DNA of 64,000 nucleotides from Aliicoccus persicus (lineage in GTDB: Bacteria > Bacillota > Bacilli > Staphylococcales > Salinicoccaceae). The stretch covers positions 541,910 through 605,909 of the forward strand of contig NZ_FOIT01000001.1 in assembly GCF_900110815.1 (NCBI RefSeq), in the 5' to 3' direction. Below are positions 35,422-45,842 of this stretch, piece by piece (position 1 is the stretch's first letter; each line of letters starts with the position of its first letter). The position numbers and the translations under genes were made by a program. A model generated the notes under the pieces. It was not told where the DNA came from, ran no database searches, and saw nothing but the letters and a program-made list of their open reading frames with translations.

Positions 35422-36318
35422 CTACCCTTTGTACGCTTTTTCCAATTCTGCTAAATCAAATTTCTTCATCTTTAAAAATGCTTCTGTCACACGCTTGATC
35501 TGTTCTTCACTACCGTTTTCTAGCATCTCATCCATCCGTTTAGGTACAATTTGCCATGATACTCCGTACTGGTCTTTCAACCAGCCACACTGTTCGGATT
35601 CTGGCACTGCACTTAACCCATTCCAGAAATGATCGATTTCATCTTGATCTTCACAATTGACCATGAGTGAAATACCTTCATTGAAATTAAATTCATGACT
35701 GATTGCACTGTCCTGCACGACGAAACGCTCAGCATCTAATAGAAAGTGACCATTCATCACATGCGATGTAAGATTCGGTTCCATGCCTTCTGGATAGTAA
35801 CACATATCGAGTGAATTAGTACTGTTAAATAGATCTGTGTATAATTTAGCCGCTTCTTCCGCTTTACCAACGACATCGTTTGTAAAAGTAAGCGTTGGAA
35901 CGACAGTTGACGGAGGAAAGGTCTCCTTATCATCTACAAGATAAAGTTGCCATGATACATTGTATTTATCTTCAACCCAACCATATTTGCTACTAAATGG
36001 ATAGTCGCCCAAATCCATCAATGCTTTACCGCCATCTAATAATTTACTCCAAATCTCATCGATTAAATCCTTTTCTTCTGAACGAAATGGAATGAGAAAT
36101 GAAATTGCTGGGTTTTTCGTGAAGTAAGGTCCTGCACTAATTGCCATAAATCGATAGCCTAAAATTTCAAAAACAACTTGACCTGCATCACCTGAAGGTG
36201 TGTCAGAAATCGTGCTTCGCGATAGAATTTTTGAATTAGGAAAAATATCAGTATAAAATTCTGCCGCTTCTTGTGCTTCGGTCTCAAACCATAAATGTGG
36301 TACGACTTTCTGATTCAT
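35422..36318 (-). CDS. VOC-family protein, two PhnB-like domains
   Basis: 298 residues made of two similar halves (about 1-130 and 145-275). Each carries the 3-demethylubiquinone-9 3-methyltransferase-like/PhnB pattern: LWFETEAQEAAEFYTDIFPNS with WVEDKYNVSWQL, then AAKLYTDLFN with WLKDQYGVSWQI. Cytoplasmic, likely metal-dependent or binding; function not known. AAGGAGATG precedes the ATG. Confidence 0.88.
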   Translation of the reverse strand: MNQKVVPHLWFETEAQEAAEFYTDIFPNSKILSRSTISDTPSGDAGQVVFEILGYRFMAISAGPYFTKNPAISFLIPFRSEEKDLIDEIWSKLLDGGKALMDLGDYPFSSKYGWVEDKYNVSWQLYLVDDKETFPPSTVVPTLTFTNDVVGKAEEAAKLYTDLFNSTNSLDMCYYPEGMEPNLTSHVMNGHFLLDAERFVVQDSAISHEFNFNEGISLMVNCEDQDEIDHFWNGLSAVPESEQCGWLKDQYGVSWQIVPKRMDEMLENGSEEQIKRVTEAFLKMKKFDLAELEKAYKG

Positions 36319-36380
36319 AGTTACATCTCCTTCTCACTTAGTGATTACATCATACTTTAATTTTCACTGAGATATTTATT

Positions 36381-37805
36381 CTAATCTGCCCTGTTGCTAT
36401 CTTCGATGTAAATGCCACTTTTTAAAATTCTTTCTGTGCTTTTATCGACTATATAATCTTTAAACAAAAAGCGTTTTTGGAGATGTTCTATCAATGTTTC
36501 GATATTCATATCATTTCCTGCAGTTATCGAGAGTTGGTAAGAATTTTCATTATATATTATATTCCCATGGAAATCATGCATCTGCAGCATCGCTTGGATT
36601 GTTTTGACATTCGCCCACGGTACGGTCGCTTTAAATGTCAGTTTGTAAGTCTCTTGATCACTGTTAAACGGTTTAATCATTAGGGAATCGTACATACCCG
36701 TAGACAGCATTTCAATTGTTTTCACGTAATCAAAGTGTGTGTGACTTCTCTTTTTATTTGTAATGTCAGGGAAATAATATTTAAGGATTTTCTCAGGGAT
36801 GTCAATTCCTTCATCATGTAATGGAAACACATGCGATGTAATGACAGCGACCGAGTTCATCTCGATAATCGTGAAATCATTCGTCTCATTATTGATCAGG
36901 ACATCAACCCCAACATTTGGTAATCCATCGATAGACTGTACTGCTTGTACAATATGGTCTTTAATATGTTGAGGAAGTTCGTCAGTCACATCTGTCGGCT
37001 CACCACCACGTGATATATTAGGGATGTTCGATAAGTATACGATTTCATTTTCAGACGGAATATCATTCATATCTAACTGTTGATTCTTTAAAAATTGTTT
37101 GAGGTTTTCATTGATTTTAATCAACTTGTTTCTCGTGTTTGGATTTTCTAATCGCTCTATATTCTTTCTCTCAATCAATTCTTTAATATTATGTTTTCCA
37201 TTTCCAGCGACATGACCAGGTACACGTGTATATGTTGCCACAACTTCGTCACCTACAACATAAATTCTATAGTCATCACCCTCGAAATACGTTTCAACGA
37301 TGACTTCTTCATACTCGGGGAAATGTGTCGTCATATTCTCAATCGCCTCTGTTAGCGCATCAGCGTCTTTAAGATCTATAAAAACACCACGACCCATACT
37401 TCCAGCACTTGGTTTTAGTATAACTGGAAAACCGATGTCTATTGCATAATCCATAATTTTATTTTTCTCATAAATATTAAATGTTTCACCGACTGGCGTA
37501 TTTAAATCATTCTCTATTAAATGCTTTTTTAATGCATCTTTGTCTGCGCATAGCTCGATCGCTCGTTCTGTCGTTTTATCGCCTCTCGTTCTATAAAACG
37601 TGTGTGTGCGTGCTCCATCACATAAAGAAAACACAACACCAGGAAACTCATTTGGTATTGTGTTCTCGCCAAAAAAGACGTCTCGAGGACGTCTATTATG
37701 AAAGGTCAATTGTAAGCCGTACTGCCACCCACATAAAGCCATGAGGTAAGCATCGATTTGAAAACCATGTAATTGTTTTAATTGTTCTAAAGGATAATGT
37801 TTCAT
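36381..37805 (-). CDS. CphA-like ATP-grasp ligase (paralogue 1)
   Basis: 474 residues. The central ATP-grasp domain (about 95-345) has cyanophycin-synthetase/GshF-like motifs: VILKPSAGSMGRGV, VIVETYFEGDDYRIYVVGDEVVA, RVPGHVAGNGKHNIKELI and NISRGGEPTDVTDELP, then GVDVLINNETNDFTIIEMN with the metal-binding Glu and Asn. These enzymes join amino acids by activating a carboxylate with ATP. The Mur-type half of CphA is absent here. A closely similar paralogue lies at 45943-47370 beside a Mur ligase fusion. Substrate unknown. Confidence 0.82.
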   Translation of the reverse strand: MKHYPLEQLKQLHGFQIDAYLMALCGWQYGLQLTFHNRRPRDVFFGENTIPNEFPGVVFSLCDGARTHTFYRTRGDKTTERAIELCADKDALKKHLIENDLNTPVGETFNIYEKNKIMDYAIDIGFPVILKPSAGSMGRGVFIDLKDADALTEAIENMTTHFPEYEEVIVETYFEGDDYRIYVVGDEVVATYTRVPGHVAGNGKHNIKELIERKNIERLENPNTRNKLIKINENLKQFLKNQQLDMNDIPSENEIVYLSNIPNISRGGEPTDVTDELPQHIKDHIVQAVQSIDGLPNVGVDVLINNETNDFTIIEMNSVAVITSHVFPLHDEGIDIPEKILKYYFPDITNKKRSHTHFDYVKTIEMLSTGMYDSLMIKPFNSDQETYKLTFKATVPWANVKTIQAMLQMHDFHGNIIYNENSYQLSITAGNDMNIETLIEHLQKRFLFKDYIVDKSTERILKSGIYIEDSNRAD

Positions 37806-37828
37806 ACAACCCTCTATTTGTTATGACA

Positions 37829-38536
37829 TTAGAATCCTTGGAAACCGCCAAAGAATGGTGTTAACCAAACGATAATCTGTGTTAGTCCATCGAAGTATAA
37901 GAGTACTCCCATTGCAATCATGATGATTCCACCGATTTGCATAATGCGGTGTGAGTATTTCAACATCCATCTTGTTCTTGATACAAAGAAACTTAAGATA
38001 AAGAATGGAATCGCAAAACCTAAGCAATAAACAATCATTAAGAACAATGCGTTATTTGGATCTGTTGCACTCATCGCAAATATTGCACCGATAATCGGTC
38101 CGTTACACGGTGTCCAGCCGGCACCAAATGCCATCCCAATCAGTACTGAACCAAAGAATCCTGCTGGTCTGTTTTTAAATTCAATCTTTCTATTTTTCTT
38201 TAAGAATTCGAATTTTAGGACCCCTGTAATGATTAAACCGAACACGACGATAAGAATCGCACCGAGTTGACGAATTAAGTCTGAATGTTCAATAAAGAAT
38301 CCACCAAAGAATGATGCACCGAACCCCAGTGCTATATAAATTAAACTAAACCCAATTAAGAAGAATAGTGTATGTAATGTTGTTCTGACGTTAAACTTTT
38401 TACTCTCGATTTCATTGTAACTCATACCAGTAATATAAGAGACAAACGCAGGAAACACAGGTAAAACACACGGAGAAATAAAGCTCAACACACCTGCTCC
38501 GAATGCGAGAAAGAGAGTCACTTCACTACCTGACAT
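37829..38536 (-). CDS. ccdA: thiol-disulfide interchange membrane protein CcdA
   Basis: Carries electrons from cytoplasmic thioredoxin to proteins outside the membrane. 235 residues from the ATG at 38536, seven bases after GGAGG. Six membrane helices with the two reactive cysteines in SPCVLPVFPAF and GWTPCNGPI. Likely redox partner of extracytoplasmic thiol proteins such as the Sco-type protein at 28029. Confidence 0.94.
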   Translation of the reverse strand: MSGSEVTLFLAFGAGVLSFISPCVLPVFPAFVSYITGMSYNEIESKKFNVRTTLHTLFFLIGFSLIYIALGFGASFFGGFFIEHSDLIRQLGAILIVVFGLIITGVLKFEFLKKNRKIEFKNRPAGFFGSVLIGMAFGAGWTPCNGPIIGAIFAMSATDPNNALFLMIVYCLGFAIPFFILSFFVSRTRWMLKYSHRIMQIGGIIMIAMGVLLYFDGLTQIIVWLTPFFGGFQGF

Positions 38537-38617
38537 ATGAAAACCTCCATTCAACTGTATTGTAACAAATTGGAATGGAGGTTTCTCGTCTTATTTATGA
38601 ACAAATTTCTACAAAGG

Positions 38618-40387
38618 CTACACTCTGTTCTGTAGTTGATACATGTTGTTGTATATACCACCGAGGCGGATTAACTCATCGTGTGTACCACGTTCAACTA
38701 TCTCACCTTTGTTTAACACTAAAATTTGGTCTGCATTTTGAATTGTCGATAGGCGGTGTGCAATTGCTAGAGTCGTTCTATTCTTTCTCATCTTCTCGAG
38801 TGCACTTTGTATTTCCTCTTCTGTTTCAGAGTCAATGTTTGCTGTTGCTTCATCTAAAATTAAGATTTTCGGATCAACAGCCATCGTACGTGCGAATGCG
38901 AGTAACTGGCGCTCACCGCTCGAGAATGCAGCACCTTTCTCAAGCACTTTATGTTTGTATCGATCCGGCAATCGTTCGATAAATCCATTCGCACTAACAA
39001 ATTCTGCGGCAGCTTTTACTTGCTCAAACGTCATCGTCGGATGGTACAAGCGAATGTTCGATTCAACAGTACCGTAGAAGATGAATGCGTCTTGTAAGAC
39101 AAGTCCGACATTTTTCTTGAGCTGTTCTTTCTGATAATCTTTGATGCTATGTCCATCGATTAATATTTCACCACGTTCAAACTCATAAAATCTCATGAAG
39201 AGATTGATAATTGAACTTTTACCTGAACCCGTATGACCAACGAGTGCAACCGTTTCACCTGGTTCGGCAACAAAAGAAATATTTTTAAGAACATCGCGTT
39301 TGCCATCATAGCTAAATGTTACATCTTTAAATTCAATTCTGGCATCAGTGATTTTTTTATCGATTTTTTCTTGTTGCTCAGGTTGTAACGTTTCGTCATC
39401 CATCAATGTGAACACACGGCTCGCAGAGACAAGTGCTTGTTGAAAAATATTTAAACTTTGCGTCACTTGGTTAATCGGTTCGAAGAATCGCTCTAAATAC
39501 TGAATAAACGCGAATACTACCCCCGCTGTTACAGCACCTTCAAAACTTAAAATACCAAAGTAACCCAAGATGAGTGCAACTCCGATAATATAGATGAAGT
39601 TCATCATCGGACTAAGAAGTAACCCGTCCAAACGAATCGTTCTCATATTATAATCAAAGTGTTCCTCATTGATTTTTCTAAACTCACGCTGCAAACGGTC
39701 TTCTTGGTTAAAGACTTGGATGATTTTCATCCCTTCAATACTCTCGGCAATCTTCGCATTCAAGTCACTCAATAACTGACGTGTATATGAGAAAAATCTT
39801 GCTGAGAACTTACGATATACAGCAATGACGAGAACGATAATCGGAATCATGATACTCGCGAATAATGCTAAGCGAATATCGAGTATGATCATCATGACAA
39901 ATGAAGATACCATCATAAACGCAGCCATCAAGAATGTCGCAAGTACACCGATGAACATTTCAATGATCGCTTCGGTATCATTCGTCAATCTCGACACGAC
40001 ACTTCCCCCTGGCACGCGATCGAAGTATCGCATACCGAGCTTACCAATCTTTTTAAACGCATCTATACGAATTTGTTGAATGACACGTATCGCCAAATAC
40101 TGAAGAAAGTACCTTTGGAAATAAGTGGCGATTACACCACCGAGCGTGACAGCTACAAAGGCGATGATCAATAGCATGATCTCATTATCAGGGAACACAC
40201 GTTGTGTTAAGTAATCATCAATAAAGATCATGACTAAGTAAGGTGTCGCCATACCCGTCAATGTAGAAATCGTCAACATTAGAATTACAATAGTGATGAG
40301 ACCTTTAAAAGGTAAAGCATATTTAAGTAAACGTATAAGCGTATCTTTTTGGTCTTTAAAGGTTAAATTGACATTATTCTGTTCCAT
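38618..40387 (-). CDS. heterodimeric ABC exporter, catalytic-site subunit
   Basis: 589 residues from the ATG at 40387 (GAGGTG site). Six-helix membrane domain (about 25-310) and nucleotide-binding domain: Walker A VGHTGSGKSS, variant signature FSSGERQ, Walker B LILDEATANID with the catalytic Glu, H-loop AHRLS. It overlaps the partner gene by 14 bases. The pair resembles YheH/YheI (BmrCD)-type multidrug exporters. Confidence 0.93.
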   Translation of the reverse strand: MEQNNVNLTFKDQKDTLIRLLKYALPFKGLITIVILMLTISTLTGMATPYLVMIFIDDYLTQRVFPDNEIMLLIIAFVAVTLGGVIATYFQRYFLQYLAIRVIQQIRIDAFKKIGKLGMRYFDRVPGGSVVSRLTNDTEAIIEMFIGVLATFLMAAFMMVSSFVMMIILDIRLALFASIMIPIIVLVIAVYRKFSARFFSYTRQLLSDLNAKIAESIEGMKIIQVFNQEDRLQREFRKINEEHFDYNMRTIRLDGLLLSPMMNFIYIIGVALILGYFGILSFEGAVTAGVVFAFIQYLERFFEPINQVTQSLNIFQQALVSASRVFTLMDDETLQPEQQEKIDKKITDARIEFKDVTFSYDGKRDVLKNISFVAEPGETVALVGHTGSGKSSIINLFMRFYEFERGEILIDGHSIKDYQKEQLKKNVGLVLQDAFIFYGTVESNIRLYHPTMTFEQVKAAAEFVSANGFIERLPDRYKHKVLEKGAAFSSGERQLLAFARTMAVDPKILILDEATANIDSETEEEIQSALEKMRKNRTTLAIAHRLSTIQNADQILVLNKGEIVERGTHDELIRLGGIYNNMYQLQNRV

Positions 40388-42161
40388 CAACGTCACCTCT
40401 TTCCACGATTTCATCTAAGTTAGATTCGAGTGCGCTTCGCAAGCTCTGCGCTTTAAACGTATCGTGATACCAACCTTTTGATACCATCAATTCATCGTGC
40501 GTACCCATTTCACTCACAGTACCGCTTTCCATGACGATGATTAAATCAGCATGTGCAACAGCACTCATACGGTGCGCCGTAATAATATTTGTTTTTCTCT
40601 CACGTGTTGCTTTTAAGTTATTTAAAATCGCTTCTTCTGTTTCAGCATCAACTGCAGACAATGAATCATCTAAAATCAACACTTCTGGATCAGCCACAAG
40701 TGCGCGTGCAATTGAAATACGTTGCTTTTGACCACCAGATAAAGAAACTCCACGTTCACCAACAACTGTGTCATAACCTTCTGTAAATCTTTCGATATCT
40801 TCATGGACATATGCAAGTCGCGTTGCATTGAACACGACTTCATCATCCACTTCGGGATTTACGAACGCGATGTTATCTCGAATCGACGTTGAGAATAAGA
40901 AATGATCTTGAGGTACATAACCAAATTGTTCTCTTAGTTTATCGATTCTGTAATCACGGATTGGATAGTCACCATAGACGATATCATTTGCGTACAGTGT
41001 GTCGAATTCTCTTAACAATAGACGCACAAGCGCACTTTTACCTGAGCCCGTTCGACCGACGATACCGACTGTTGTACCTTCTGCAATCGTAAACTTGACA
41101 TCGCGCAGCCCCACTTCTTCTTCTTCAGGGAAAGTAAATGATTTAATATCAAATTTAATATCCCCTCTTGGGCGTTCTTCTGTTAAGTAATCTTCACCTA
41201 TGTTATTTTTCGTATTCATAATTTCTTCAATACGTTCATATGATGCACTACCTCTTTGTACGAGGTTAAAGAACCAACCAAGTGCAAGCATCGGCCAAAC
41301 CATCATCCCTAAATACGTCGTGAATGTCACGAGTTGACCTAACGTGATGTCATCTGCTACAACCATCTGCGCACCATAGAAAATAGATAGGAAATAACTC
41401 ACACCGATAACTGCCATAATCGTCGGATCGAATAATGCGTCAATGCGTGATACTTTTAGGTTTTTATCTACAACATCTTCACTGAGTTCGACAAAGTCTT
41501 CTTCATCTGCTTTTTCATAGCCAAAGGTTTTGATCACTTTCACACCGGCAATACTTTCCGATGTTTTATCGTTTAATGAACTAAACGCAGCTTGTGCTTT
41601 ACGGAAGCCCTTATTCAGTAAACGTCCATAATAGCTCGTTAACACAACCATAATCGGCAATGGAATCATCGCGATTAATGTCAGTTTTGGGCTAACAGTT
41701 AGCGCCATCGTTACAAGTACAGCACCACCGGTAATCAGTGAGTCTGCGATCGTTAATATACCAGCACCCGCTGTACCTTGAACAGCGTTAATATCATTTG
41801 TTGCATGTGCCATCAAGTCGCCTGTTCGACGCTTTTGGAAAAACAAAGTACTCATGTCCGAATACTTTTTGAACAACATTTCACGTAATGTTTTACCTAA
41901 ACGGTATGCTGCACCGAAAATAAATACACGCCAGAAATATCTAAATATGTAAGTCAGTAAACCGGCGACGATTAAAATAACGAGTAAAATCGATAAAGTA
42001 TTCATCGTTAATGTTGATTCTGTAATATAGTCAATGACACGACCGATAATCTGCGGCGGAATTAATTCCATCAATGCAACGAGTACGAGTGCAATAACGC
42101 CCCCGACATATAACTTCCATTCTCTTTTGAAAAACCAGGACAACTTTTTATATACGTTCAT
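40374..42161 (-). CDS. heterodimeric ABC exporter, degenerate-site subunit
   Basis: 595 residues. Membrane domain plus nucleotide-binding domain: Walker A VGRTGSGKSA, canonical signature LSGGQKQRIS, Walker B LILDDSLSAVD in which the catalytic Glu is Asp, H-loop AHRMS. One degenerate ATP site is the hallmark of heterodimeric exporters. First gene of the pair; drug or lipid substrate unknown. Confidence 0.93.
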   Translation of the reverse strand: MNVYKKLSWFFKREWKLYVGGVIALVLVALMELIPPQIIGRVIDYITESTLTMNTLSILLVILIVAGLLTYIFRYFWRVFIFGAAYRLGKTLREMLFKKYSDMSTLFFQKRRTGDLMAHATNDINAVQGTAGAGILTIADSLITGGAVLVTMALTVSPKLTLIAMIPLPIMVVLTSYYGRLLNKGFRKAQAAFSSLNDKTSESIAGVKVIKTFGYEKADEEDFVELSEDVVDKNLKVSRIDALFDPTIMAVIGVSYFLSIFYGAQMVVADDITLGQLVTFTTYLGMMVWPMLALGWFFNLVQRGSASYERIEEIMNTKNNIGEDYLTEERPRGDIKFDIKSFTFPEEEEVGLRDVKFTIAEGTTVGIVGRTGSGKSALVRLLLREFDTLYANDIVYGDYPIRDYRIDKLREQFGYVPQDHFLFSTSIRDNIAFVNPEVDDEVVFNATRLAYVHEDIERFTEGYDTVVGERGVSLSGGQKQRISIARALVADPEVLILDDSLSAVDAETEEAILNNLKATRERKTNIITAHRMSAVAHADLIIVMESGTVSEMGTHDELMVSKGWYHDTFKAQSLRSALESNLDEIVERGDVDGTE

Positions 42162-42211
42162 TTTCGACCTCCATTCTATGAAATTGTACCATATGTTTCG
42201 GATATTGAAAT

Positions 42212-42250
42212 AAAAAAATGACCTACTTATGAAAAATCATAAGTAAGTCT
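42212..42250 (-). terminator. terminator after the small membrane protein
   Basis: Long stem around ACTTATGA/TCATAAGT with extra pairs on both sides, followed by a run of T on the minus strand. It separates this gene from the ABC pair. Confidence 0.8.
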
Positions 42251-42257
42251 GATTTAC

Positions 42258-42536
42258 TTAGAAAAAGAACATAACAAAGCTTAGTGTTCTTCCCATTAAA
42301 CGGAATATCATCATCGTTAAACCGACGATAATTGCGATTAAAATAATTTTATTTCGCCATGCTTTTTTTTCAGGTTTAAGTAACTCATCTGGATCTTCTC
42401 CATCCATCTTTTCCTGTTCTTTGAGTAACTCTTCTTCAATCTCTTTATTGATTTCGCTATATTTCTCATCGAGCAGTTCATCATTCAATGGTTGCTTAGA
42501 TTTTCTTACTTTCGGTACACCACTATATCGAACCAT
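42258..42536 (-). CDS. small C-terminally anchored membrane protein
   Basis: 92 residues. The N-terminal 60 residues are charged and probably helical (KYSEINKEIEEELLKEQEKM). One to two hydrophobic segments lie at the C-terminus (about 64-92). No family recognised. It begins 27 bases after the Mur-CapA fusion in the same direction and may belong to its operon. Confidence 0.6.
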   Translation of the reverse strand: MVRYSGVPKVRKSKQPLNDELLDEKYSEINKEIEEELLKEQEKMDGEDPDELLKPEKKAWRNKIILIAIIVGLTMMIFRLMGRTLSFVMFFF

Positions 42537-42563
42537 TTCATCACTTCCTTTTCGTGCGCATGT

Positions 42564-45500
42564 TTATAGTACTAATCGATAGTATGGACGCTCTTTATCT
42601 GCGACCGCTTCTAATGGAATTGATCCATACGACTTTAAGATTGTCGTACAATGATCAAATTCATCTTCAGATAAAAACCTCGGCTGCCAGAAAGTCTTCA
42701 AGTTATTGCTGTAAAACGGATACAGCAATAGCTCAATTGATTCATCAAAGACAAGTTGAGCAATCATGCTATATGGCGCAACGTGACGACGATTATACTC
42801 ACCATTACTATTAAATACCCCATTACCAATGCTGTATACCACTTTTGTGCCATCAATTTCTTCCACACTTTGAATCATATGTGCACCATGTCCAATGATG
42901 AGATCTGCACCAGCTTCAACAATTGCCTTCGCATAGACGCGTTGCATCGGATGTACATCTAAGAAGTCAACACCCCAATGCGTGATAACAAGTACTTTTC
43001 CATTCGGATATTTTTCTTTTTCTGCTCTAATGTTGTTCAATATCTCGCCTGTTAATGATGCAACGCCCGGTTTATTACCAATCGCATAAAAATCAAACTC
43101 TTTGTACATCGGACGGCGATACCAATACGCATTAAAGATTGCAAGACGCTGACCATCAACATCTAAGATAAATGATTTCTCCGCTTCGTTTTGAGTGGCA
43201 CCCGCACCAATCGATGGAATCTTTGCAGCATTAAATGATTCAACTGTTAAACGAAGTCCCTCTTTTTCCATATCCATCAAATGGTTGTTACCCAAAGTCA
43301 CAAGGTTAAACTTCTCTTTTTTAATGGCTTTGACCGTCTCCTTCGGATCACTGTAAAGTACGAATGGTTTGCGTGCCTTTAGATGATTGTTCGTCTTGTG
43401 GCTAATTGCCGCTTCAAAATTAAGAATGTTAAAGTCACCTTCAGAAAATAATGGACGCAATCCATCAAATGAATAGTTTCGCGTCTTCGTCTGAAGTGCA
43501 TCAATCTGACCTTTACGTTCTCTAATTTCTGTGTAGAATTCTCCAAAGTACGTGTCCCCCATTACATTCATGCGGAATGGTTTATCTTTTACTTTGATGA
43601 CTTTACTATTCGCTTTCTGAGTTTTTACTTTCGTTGCCTGATCAATTACACGCGTTAACATTTGGTCGCGATTATACGCATCTGTCGCACCGAGTGCGAC
43701 TGAAATGTATTGATTACCGTCAACAATTGTTTCTGTAATCGCAATTGAGTCCTGGTGACCGAAAAATATACCGCTATTTATTTTACCGTGTGCATACAGG
43801 TTTGTCGGTGTGAATAACATTTTATCCTTGTAACTAAATGTTCTTTGTGATAAAAGATCCTGAATAAATGGATATTTGTTAAATAGTACGAGCCCGACTT
43901 TATATAAATTCTCCAGCGTCAACGACTGATCTTTGTTCGTTATACGACGACCTGTAATATTTCGAGCTGCAGTCAAATCGACGCCGAGCTTTTCTGCTTG
44001 TGCATGGATGACACCCATTGCATTTTTATTGCTTCCGATTACTTCATTTGCAAGCATGAGTAGTGCATTCGGTGCGTGATTAAATAACCCTGCCGATAGT
44101 AATGTGTGAAGGTTCACTTGATCTGATTTCTCTAAAGGAATGCTTCTCGGTGCTGAATTACTTTTTATTTCCTTTGCAGTTGGCGTATATGTCTGACTGA
44201 GTTCATATTTATTTGCGAACACTGCCGTCAATATATAGTTCATGAGTAAGAGTCCACCGACACCTTGGTTTTGTACAGCATCCACATCACCCGTTGACGC
44301 GATTATTTCACCTGTTTTCGTATTGAATGTCACCGCACCTGCACCACTTGCATGTGGATGACTTAGATTTGGAATTTTGATTTTAGGCGTTGCTTTAAGT
44401 GCTTCAACGACGTTGTCTCTGACATGTTTAAAGTCCGTCGCACGTGCGGAACCCTTGATTAAGACGACATCATCAGCCCCGATTATGTTTGCGACACGAT
44501 TAGCTAAGTCTTGGCTGTTCTCAAAATAGCCACCGATCATCGTTTCAGGTAATTCTTTCAAACAGTGCTTCATCTCTTCACCATGACCAAACACCAAATC
44601 GACATTTTGTTCGATCAAGCTTTTAGCAACTGCCTGGTGTCGTTTTTTGGCCTCTTTACCTAAGTTGACGATACGACCGAGAATCGCAATTGATTTACCC
44701 TTACGTTCTTTATTTATATTTTGAAGGACTTCAATACTTTCAATCATCGAGTTCGGCGTTGCATTCCATGCATCATTTATTAACGTAAATGCCGCACCAT
44801 CTCTCGTTTGATGTGTTTCGATATTTTGAACACTTTTATTTGGTTCATAACTACTAATCAGTGGCAATGCATCATTGAGTTTAACATCACTCAATTTTAG
44901 TGCAGTCAGTACACCTGCGATATTTTGTGCCATACCTTTACCATGCAACCTCGAAGTAAATGTCACGGATTCTCCAAGCACATCGACAGTCGCTTTCGTA
45001 CCGTCCTGTGTATCTATAAAATCTTTAATCAATACATCACTGTCCGCATGAAAACCATACGTAATGATATTTGTATTGTATTTGCTGACTTCTTCAAATA
45101 CTGTGTCAAATTCGTTCATATCACGATTTAATAATACGTGACCACTCTTGTTCATACCTTCTGCAATTTTCGATTTGTGAACTGCAGTCTCATATGCTGA
45201 TTTTTGCTGACCACTATCAATCGATGTAATCATCGCAATATTCGGTGGATACTTTTTCATGATCCCACCCGAACGCATCCATAGTGAAGAGATCGCCACT
45301 TCAACGACAAGGTGGTCTGGTTCCGCAATTCCCGTTGCAATCGTCAATGGCACACCTGTACGTGTGTTATGGTTGCCTCGCGTTGCGATTACAGTCGAGA
45401 TATTTTTCAATATATGTTCAAATAATGATTTCGTTGTAGACTTACCTGCTGTTCCAGTAATCGCAATAACGTTTCCTTTGTACACATCATATGCATGGTC

Positions 45501-45842
45501 ACCAAGTAAGTTTATCGCTTCATACGTATTTTCCATCAAATATTGTGGTATCGATGGATCGAGATTGAGTTCACGCGCTACGATGACACCGTTCACTTTA
45601 TCGCTAAATTTCGGCACTTTTAAATGCGTATCATTCCACCCAGCATAGATTCCACGGTTACCTGATCCTTTATGCCAAGTGTCTTCATCTAGTGCTATAA
45701 ACATGACACGCTTACCATTATTGTAATCCGTCTCTGTTTGGGTTTTATTGATTGCAACAGAGTCTACAAACCATTCATCGTTTGGTGGATTAATCCAACG
45801 ACCCGGTAATATCGTTTCAATCACATCTTTTGAAAAATTCAT
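42564..45842 (-). CDS. MurF-like ligase / S11-like / CapA-like triple fusion
   Basis: 1092 residues with three parts. 1-485 is a Mur ligase: P-loop GTAGKST (130-136), TRGNHNTRTGVPLT, HGKGMAQNIAGVL and NDAWNATPNSM, closest in pattern to MurF. 495-740 resembles D-Ala-D-Ala carboxypeptidases of family S11 (VNLHTLLSAGLFNHAPNALLMLAN) but I find no SxxK. 757-1092 is a CapA/PgsA-type metallophosphatase-like domain (GDTYFGEFY, NFEAAIS, LGNNHLMD, THWGVDF, GHGAHMIQ). No signal peptide is seen, although CapA proteins usually lie outside the membrane. Mur ligases make amide bonds and CapA acts in poly-gamma-glutamate synthesis. A CphA-like ATP-grasp is divergently transcribed, so an amide polymer or peptide is the likely product. 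Confidence 0.82.
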   Translation of the reverse strand: MNFSKDVIETILPGRWINPPNDEWFVDSVAINKTQTETDYNNGKRVMFIALDEDTWHKGSGNRGIYAGWNDTHLKVPKFSDKVNGVIVARELNLDPSIPQYLMENTYEAINLLGDHAYDVYKGNVIAITGTAGKSTTKSLFEHILKNISTVIATRGNHNTRTGVPLTIATGIAEPDHLVVEVAISSLWMRSGGIMKKYPPNIAMITSIDSGQQKSAYETAVHKSKIAEGMNKSGHVLLNRDMNEFDTVFEEVSKYNTNIITYGFHADSDVLIKDFIDTQDGTKATVDVLGESVTFTSRLHGKGMAQNIAGVLTALKLSDVKLNDALPLISSYEPNKSVQNIETHQTRDGAAFTLINDAWNATPNSMIESIEVLQNINKERKGKSIAILGRIVNLGKEAKKRHQAVAKSLIEQNVDLVFGHGEEMKHCLKELPETMIGGYFENSQDLANRVANIIGADDVVLIKGSARATDFKHVRDNVVEALKATPKIKIPNLSHPHASGAGAVTFNTKTGEIIASTGDVDAVQNQGVGGLLLMNYILTAVFANKYELSQTYTPTAKEIKSNSAPRSIPLEKSDQVNLHTLLSAGLFNHAPNALLMLANEVIGSNKNAMGVIHAQAEKLGVDLTAARNITGRRITNKDQSLTLENLYKVGLVLFNKYPFIQDLLSQRTFSYKDKMLFTPTNLYAHGKINSGIFFGHQDSIAITETIVDGNQYISVALGATDAYNRDQMLTRVIDQATKVKTQKANSKVIKVKDKPFRMNVMGDTYFGEFYTEIRERKGQIDALQTKTRNYSFDGLRPLFSEGDFNILNFEAAISHKTNNHLKARKPFVLYSDPKETVKAIKKEKFNLVTLGNNHLMDMEKEGLRLTVESFNAAKIPSIGAGATQNEAEKSFILDVDGQRLAIFNAYWYRRPMYKEFDFYAIGNKPGVASLTGEILNNIRAEKEKYPNGKVLVITHWGVDFLDVHPMQRVYAKAIVEAGADLIIGHGAHMIQSVEEIDGTKVVYSIGNGVFNSNGEYNRRHVAPYSMIAQLVFDESIELLLYPFYSNNLKTFWQPRFLSEDEFDHCTTILKSYGSIPLEAVADKERPYYRLVL

